Shown: positions 59,967 to 64,000 of the stretch, one piece after another | Numbering within the stretch: position 1 is the first letter of the stretch | Layout: every line of letters starts with the position of its first letter | NCBI RefSeq assembly: GCF_000372885.1 | Contig: NZ_KB889967.1 | Span: 1,980,655 to 2,044,654 of the forward strand | Source of the DNA: Methyloversatilis thermotolerans | GTDB lineage: Bacteria; Pseudomonadota; Gammaproteobacteria; Burkholderiales; Rhodocyclaceae | Direction of reading: 5' to 3' | Length of the DNA: 64,000 nucleotides | The notes under the pieces: generated by a model | Database searches by the model: none | What the model was told of the DNA's origin: nothing | What the model saw: the letters and a program-made list of their open reading frames with translations, nothing else | Position numbers and translations under genes: made by a program

Positions 59967-61166
59967 TCAATGCGGGCGCGCCGAGTGCGGCTCCCAGAGA
60001 ATGCTGGCTCGCAACCCGCCACCCGCCCGGTTGCTCAGTGACAGGCGGGCGCCGATGCGGCACGCCATCTCGCGCGCGATGTACAGACCGAGCCCGCTGC
60101 CGCCGGTGTCACGGCTGCGCGAGTCCTCCAGGCGCAGGAAGGGTTCACACACCCTCTTCAGGTCGGCCTCGGGTATGCCCGGACCGTCATCATCGACATG
60201 CAGGCCCACTTCGCCATCGGCTGCGCGCGTCAGCGAAAGCCTTGCGCAGTGGCCGTAGCGCAGCGCATTGCCAACCAGATTGTCGAGGATGCGACGCAGC
60301 GCGACCGGTTCGCTTGAGATGGCCACCGGAATGCCGCGGCAACTCACCGGCAATCCCTGTTCGACCGCGTCGTCACAGGCGGCCTGCATGAGCGCATCGA
60401 GATCGACCACCGTAAAGGCACCGACCGCAGGCGAAAGGGCCTCCAGCGCATCCTGCAACAGGCGATCGATCTCGCCGATGTCGGCGGCGAAACGCGCCGC
60501 CATGTCGGCATCCTGCAACTGTTCGGCGCGCATGCGCATGCGCGCAAGCGGCGTCCTTACATCGTGCGATAGCGCCGCGGTGAGCAGCCTTCGCTGTCTG
60601 AGCTGGCTGTGGATGCGATCTACCATGCGATTGAATACACGCGCCACGCGTCTTACCTCGCGACTGCCTCGTCTCTCGTCCAGTCGCGTCAGTTCATCCT
60701 GCAATGCCCCCTCATCGTTCAGCGCATCCGCCGCGGCCGCCAGTTCGTGCATCGGTCGTGTCAGCCAGCGTGCGCCGTACCAGGCCACGAGACCGATCAG
60801 CAACACGCGGATCGCATAATCGGTGAGCAGCGCATCGAGCGGAAGACCCGGCGCCGCACCTGAGCGACCAGGCGGGCGGTGCTCGTCCGCATCAGGCGAC
60901 GACCAGGGCGGCAGCGACGGCAGGGGCGGCAGATGCGCAGCACGCATGCGCTCGCCATCGGGTGGGCGATCCGGCCCGGGAGGGACCGGGCGTGCGGCGA
61001 CCGAATCGGTCGCCGCGGCAGATGGAGGAGGACGCGGCGCCATGTTTCCCGGCCGGATCAGGTCGAATGCGGCATAGGCAACAAGATGGCTGCCTGCCAG
61101 TCCCAGCCACATCAGGGCGAAGAAGCGCAGGAAGAGCGTATCCGGCAGCCTTTCCCTCAAGCTCAT
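59967..61166 (-). CDS. Sensor histidine kinase (EnvZ/CpxA-like)
   Basis: The 399-residue inner-membrane kinase has a helix near 13-33, a Pro-rich periplasmic loop (about 40-105), a second helix (about 113-133) and a HAMP domain. Its phospho-acceptor His is in LTAALSHDVRTPLARMRMRAE, and its ATPase carries LVGNALRYG, DDDGPGIP and GSGLGLYIA. It overlaps the response regulator by 4 bp and is its partner. The signal is unknown; the EF-hand neighbour raises the idea of calcium. Confidence 0.92.
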   Translation of the reverse strand: MSLRERLPDTLFLRFFALMWLGLAGSHLVAYAAFDLIRPGNMAPRPPPSAAATDSVAARPVPPGPDRPPDGERMRAAHLPPLPSLPPWSSPDADEHRPPGRSGAAPGLPLDALLTDYAIRVLLIGLVAWYGARWLTRPMHELAAAADALNDEGALQDELTRLDERRGSREVRRVARVFNRMVDRIHSQLRQRRLLTAALSHDVRTPLARMRMRAEQLQDADMAARFAADIGEIDRLLQDALEALSPAVGAFTVVDLDALMQAACDDAVEQGLPVSCRGIPVAISSEPVALRRILDNLVGNALRYGHCARLSLTRAADGEVGLHVDDDGPGIPEADLKRVCEPFLRLEDSRSRDTGGSGLGLYIAREMACRIGARLSLSNRAGGGLRASILWEPHSARPH

Positions 61167-61870
61167 GCGCCGCCCGCGCCGTCGAACAGATACCCCTCGC
61201 CGCGCACGGTGCGGATGAGCCCGCCATCGCGCGCCGCATCGCCCAGTTTCTGACGCAGGCGCGATACCGACAGATCGATGCTGCGATCACTGACATCAAT
61301 GCCCGGAGCCCGGGTCAGTTCGAGCAGTTGTTCGCGACTCAGCACGCGTCCGGGGCGCTCGACAAAAGCACTCAGCAGACGAAACTCGGCGGCCGACAGG
61401 CTGACCTGCACACCCGCGGGAGAGCGCAGCTCGCGACGCATGCGGTCGAAGGTCCAGCCGGCGAACCGCACATGCTGTTCCACGGCGTCGAGCGCCGAGC
61501 CGGTGCCGTGGCGAACCCGGCGAACGCGCGCATGAATGCGTGCCACCAGTTCACGCGGATCGAATGGCTTCGTGATGTAGTCATCCGCACCAAGTTCCAG
61601 ACCGAGCACGCGGCTCACCGGATCGCCGCGCGCGCTCAGCATGATGACCGGCACCGCGAATGAGGACCGCAAGGCACGACACAGGTTGAAGCCATCCTCG
61701 CCGGGCAGCATGCAGTCGAGCAGCACCACGTCGACGCGCTCACGCTCCAGCAGCGCAAGCAGACGGCGCCCGTCGGCAAGCACCGTCACCCGCATTGCAA
61801 AGTCCCGCAGGTATCCGCCGACCGATTCACGCAGTTGCGCATCGTCATCGACCAGCACGCAATGAATCAT
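61163..61870 (-). CDS. OmpR-family response regulator
   Basis: The 235-residue regulator has a receiver domain (acidic pair in LVDDDAQ, phospho-acceptor Asp in VVLLDCMLPGEDG) and a winged-helix DNA-binding domain (VSLSAAEFRLLSAFVERPGRVLSREQLLELTRAPGIDVSDRSIDLSVSRLRQKLGD). I chose the ATG at 61870 (MIHCVLVDDDA). It is paired with the kinase downstream. Confidence 0.94.
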   Translation of the reverse strand: MIHCVLVDDDAQLRESVGGYLRDFAMRVTVLADGRRLLALLERERVDVVLLDCMLPGEDGFNLCRALRSSFAVPVIMLSARGDPVSRVLGLELGADDYITKPFDPRELVARIHARVRRVRHGTGSALDAVEQHVRFAGWTFDRMRRELRSPAGVQVSLSAAEFRLLSAFVERPGRVLSREQLLELTRAPGIDVSDRSIDLSVSRLRQKLGDAARDGGLIRTVRGEGYLFDGAGGA

Positions 61871-62039
61871 CCATCCCTCCCCTTCCGTTCGCCTTCCTCC
61901 ATTACGCACGGCAGTATGCGCGATATGGATGAACGTTCATGGATGGCGCGAGCGCTCAGGCGGCCACGCGCATGCGGTCGCCACCCGTACCGCCCTGCAT
62001 GCCGCGTCCCGCCATCGGCGCGGGACGCGGTCACCCTGC

Positions 62040-62756
62040 TCAGGCGCTCACCGACAGCGTGGCGGCGCTGCTGTCGTTGCTGCTTTCATTGCCGCTGTAC
62101 TGTTTCAGCATTTCCAGCACGCGTGCCAGCATGCGTTCCTCACGCTGCGCGTCGTCCGGCGGTGCCGGACGGCTGGATGCGGCATCGCCGGATTCGCTGC
62201 TCTGGCTTTCACGATAGGCCTGTGCCTCCTGGAAGGTGACCTTGCCGTCCTGATTGGCATCCGCCTCTTCGAAGGATTCCGCCAGTGACGACAGCTCGCT
62301 GGCCATGGTCGTGTTGCCGGACGCCTCGGCCTCTTCGGCCATGGTGCTCAACTGGTCCACGGTCAGACCTTCGTCCTCGCCCTGCGCACCGCCCATGCCG
62401 CCGGGCGGTGGCGGCGGCGGACGGTTGCCCATGGCCTCGCCGACGCGCGCCGCGCCGAAGCTGTCCTCGAGCTGCTCGGCCACCTTCTGCAGCAGGCTGC
62501 TCAGTTCCTGTTCGGTCACCTTGCCGTCGCTGTCCGCGTCCATGGTGCTGAACAGGGATTCCGCCGAACCCGCGCTGTCCGAAGACTCGAGCGCGGACGA
62601 CAGGTCACTGGCTTCGATATAGCCCTTGCCGCTGGTATCCAGCATCGCGAAAAGCTCGGAGGCCATATTCGCTGCATCGGGCTTCTGCGAACGCGAGGCA
62701 GCCTGGCTGGAGTACATCGACGACGCGATGCTGCTGCCTATGCCTGAAATGCTCAT
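62040..62756 (-). CDS. EF-hand calcium-binding protein (XopAW-like)
   Basis: The 238-residue protein has one degenerate EF loop (DTSGKGYIEASD), two canonical ones (DADSDGKVTEQE and DANQDGKVTFQE) and a Pro/Gly stretch (PPPPPPGGMGG). Its Ser-rich ends recall the XopAW family, named from a Xanthomonas effector but common in free-living proteobacteria. There is no classic signal peptide; the start at 62756 is MSISGIGSSIASS. It lies between two signalling systems and might be an output or a calcium buffer. Confidence 0.87.
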   Translation of the reverse strand: MSISGIGSSIASSMYSSQAASRSQKPDAANMASELFAMLDTSGKGYIEASDLSSALESSDSAGSAESLFSTMDADSDGKVTEQELSSLLQKVAEQLEDSFGAARVGEAMGNRPPPPPPGGMGGAQGEDEGLTVDQLSTMAEEAEASGNTTMASELSSLAESFEEADANQDGKVTFQEAQAYRESQSSESGDAASSRPAPPDDAQREERMLARVLEMLKQYSGNESSNDSSAATLSVSA

Positions 62757-63072
62757 GAGATCACTCCCCAAGTAGGTTGGGCGTGCACGGCTGTGTACGC
62801 CTTGGCTCACATGGCAAGTTATCGGCCGGCACGCCCGATCCACGCGGCCGGAAAACGTAAAAGCTCGGCAATCCACGTAAAGAATCCGGTCCGCTGCACG
62901 GCCATTTCTTTACACATGCCGGCGCGGCCGGGACGCGGCCCGAACACCGCGATACGAAGCGGCAGCATTCGCCGGTGGGGGGCATGCGCGCATGCCCTGG
63001 TGCACCGGGAATTACGCTGAAGCACGAGGGTGTGCAGGCAAAAGCTGCCGCAGGCGTGCGTGTAAAGATGCG
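62757..63072. promoter_or_regulatory. Intergenic region with GTAAAG repeats upstream of the EF-hand gene
   Basis: This 316-bp gap has no gene. It contains GTAAAGAA (62877-62884) and its inverse TTCTTTAC (62906-62913), plus a second CGTAAA at 62856-62861, 20 bases before the one at 62876. A further TGTAAAG is at about 63060. Spaced repeats of this kind can be OmpR-family regulator sites; the regulator at 61163 is the nearest candidate. Confidence 0.4.
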
Positions 63073-64000
63073 TCACGCGTCGGTGCGCAGCAGTATGTCG
63101 ATCTGCAGTCCGCCCCCGGCAGGCAGGCAGGCGGTGATGCGCCCGCCGTGCGCCTCGACGGCACGGCGGGAAATGGACAGGCCCAGACCCGTGCCGTCAC
63201 GGGTCGAGGGCTGGATGCGCACGAAAGGATCGAATATGCGCTGCAGCGCGACAGTCGGCACACCGGGGCCATGGTCACGCACCGAAAGATGCAGCGTGTC
63301 ACCGGCACTCAGCAGCGCCACCGTCACGGTGCCCCGATCCGGAGAGAACTTGATCGCATTGCGCAGCACATTGTCGATGGCGCGAGCGATCAGCGCACGA
63401 TGTCCGGTCACGCTGCCCGTCGAGGCAGCGGGCGCAATCGAAAGCTCCAGGGCGATCAGGCGTGCGGCCGCTTCGAAACGCGCGTCGTCCACGCGCTCCC
63501 GCAGCACGTCGGCAACGCATACTGGCTGCGACACGGTGTGCTCGGCGTCGTGCTCGAGTCGGGACAGGCCAAGCAGTTCGCCCACCAGTGCATCGAGCTG
63601 CATCATGTCACGCTCGACCCGCTCGAACATTTCATCCCGCCGTGCCGGGTCCTGGCGCGCAAGACCGATGGCCGCAGCCATGCGCGCAAGAGGCGAGCGC
63701 AGTTCGTGCGACACGTCGTGCAGCAGGCTGCGCTGGGCGCCGAGCAGAGACTGTAAGCGCTCGGCCATGCGGTCGAAGCCACGACCGAGGTCGGCGATCT
63801 CGTCCCGCCGCCGCCCCATGAGCGGCGCGGTGCGCACCGACAGATCACCGCTGGCGATGGCATCGAATGCCCGGCTCAGATGCCGTGCCGGTCGCGCCAG
63901 ATAGGCGGCGAGCCCGGCGCTGGTCGCCAGTGCAGCGATCAACAGGCCGACAATTTCCATCACCGGCGGGGGGGGCATGGGCAGGCCGCGCGGCGGGGGC
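63073..64000 (-). CDS. Sensor histidine kinase, N-terminus cut by window edge (partial)
   Basis: The visible 3' part of about 309 codons holds a membrane helix (MEIVGLLIAALATSAGLAAYLA), HAMP domain (RPARHLSRAFDAIASGDLSV), phospho-acceptor His in LLHDVSHELRSPLARMAAAIG, and ATPase boxes NVLRNAIKFSP, DHGPGVP and GTGLGLSI. The frame is open to the window edge with no stop before it, so the periplasmic sensor part and the true start are outside. Its partner regulator is probably also outside. Confidence 0.88.
   Translation of the reverse strand, partial: PPPRGLPMPPPPVMEIVGLLIAALATSAGLAAYLARPARHLSRAFDAIASGDLSVRTAPLMGRRRDEIADLGRGFDRMAERLQSLLGAQRSLLHDVSHELRSPLARMAAAIGLARQDPARRDEMFERVERDMMQLDALVGELLGLSRLEHDAEHTVSQPVCVADVLRERVDDARFEAAARLIALELSIAPAASTGSVTGHRALIARAIDNVLRNAIKFSPDRGTVTVALLSAGDTLHLSVRDHGPGVPTVALQRIFDPFVRIQPSTRDGTGLGLSISRRAVEAHGGRITACLPAGGGLQIDILLRTDA

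Noticed and set aside
62040-62756. Type III secreted virulence effector
   Set aside because: XopAW-like EF-hand proteins are common in non-pathogens, and no non-flagellar type III system is visible in the window.

Overview
The window is a GC-rich chromosomal segment of a motile Gram-negative bacterium, most likely a betaproteobacterium. A Rhodocyclales or Methyloversatilis-like host would fit, but this is inferred from gene content and not proven. The supporting signs are a one-operon-per-stage flagellar system with sigma-54 and sigma-28 promoters, several proteins carrying VPEP sorting tails (PEP-CTERM, the exosortase substrate signal), a TonB-dependent receptor, and coenzyme-B12-dependent ethanolamine use. 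No phage, insertion sequence, rRNA operon or CRISPR array is visible. No exosortase gene lies in the window, so it must be elsewhere.

Layout. 1-2.6 kb: a CzcCBA-type efflux system on the minus strand, running off the left edge. 2.6 kb: tRNA-Thr(TGT). 2.9-6.9 kb: a hybrid PAS sensor kinase with a NarL-type regulator, then a GGDEF diguanylate cyclase. 7-13.8 kb: late flagellar genes fliC, flaG, fliD, fliS and a fliT-like gene, followed by a FliK-like/FlhB-tail pair and the c-di-GMP brake ycgR. 14-17.2 kb: a beta-CASP metallo-hydrolase and an unusual double metalloprotease with two PEP-CTERM signals behind a consensus Fur box. 17.4-29.6 kb: fliE and fleSR on the minus strand, diverging from fliFGHIJK and fliLMN on the plus strand.

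29.6-35.4 kb: an ethanolamine locus (permease, eutB, a TorF-like porin, eutC and a divergent AraC regulator with direct-repeat operators). 35.5-36.1 kb: a 49-bp tandem array in which every unit carries a perfect 9-bp-stem hairpin. 36.1-40.2 kb: a 42-residue secreted peptide, mtfA, a putative methyltransferase, and a TetR/DUF1348/Old-Yellow-Enzyme module with paired operators. 40.3-45.5 kb: a lower-GC island with a TonB-dependent receptor and three paralogous PEP-CTERM proteins. 46-47.2 kb: aroC.

47.3-57 kb: a light/B12-type regulon. A LitR/CarH-like MerR regulator with the Wx9EH and ExHxxG cobalamin motifs faces, across a palindrome-rich intergenic region, a tightly overlapping operon. That operon encodes a small exported protein, glutathione peroxidase, FAD oxidoreductase, DUF1365, cyclopropane-fatty-acid-synthase family methylase, chalcone-isomerase-like protein, MFS carrier, DUF3833 lipoprotein and SDR. 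Behind litR lie a diiron ferritin-like gene and rfaE2. 57-59.8 kb: two divergent PEP-CTERM genes and an exported intradiol-dioxygenase-like protein. 60-64 kb: an OmpR/EnvZ-type pair, an EF-hand protein and a second histidine kinase cut by the right edge.

The strongest candidates for something not previously described are the 49-bp hairpin array, the TonB-receptor/PEP-CTERM triplet, the Fur-box-linked double metalloprotease and the LitR-linked membrane-lipid operon.
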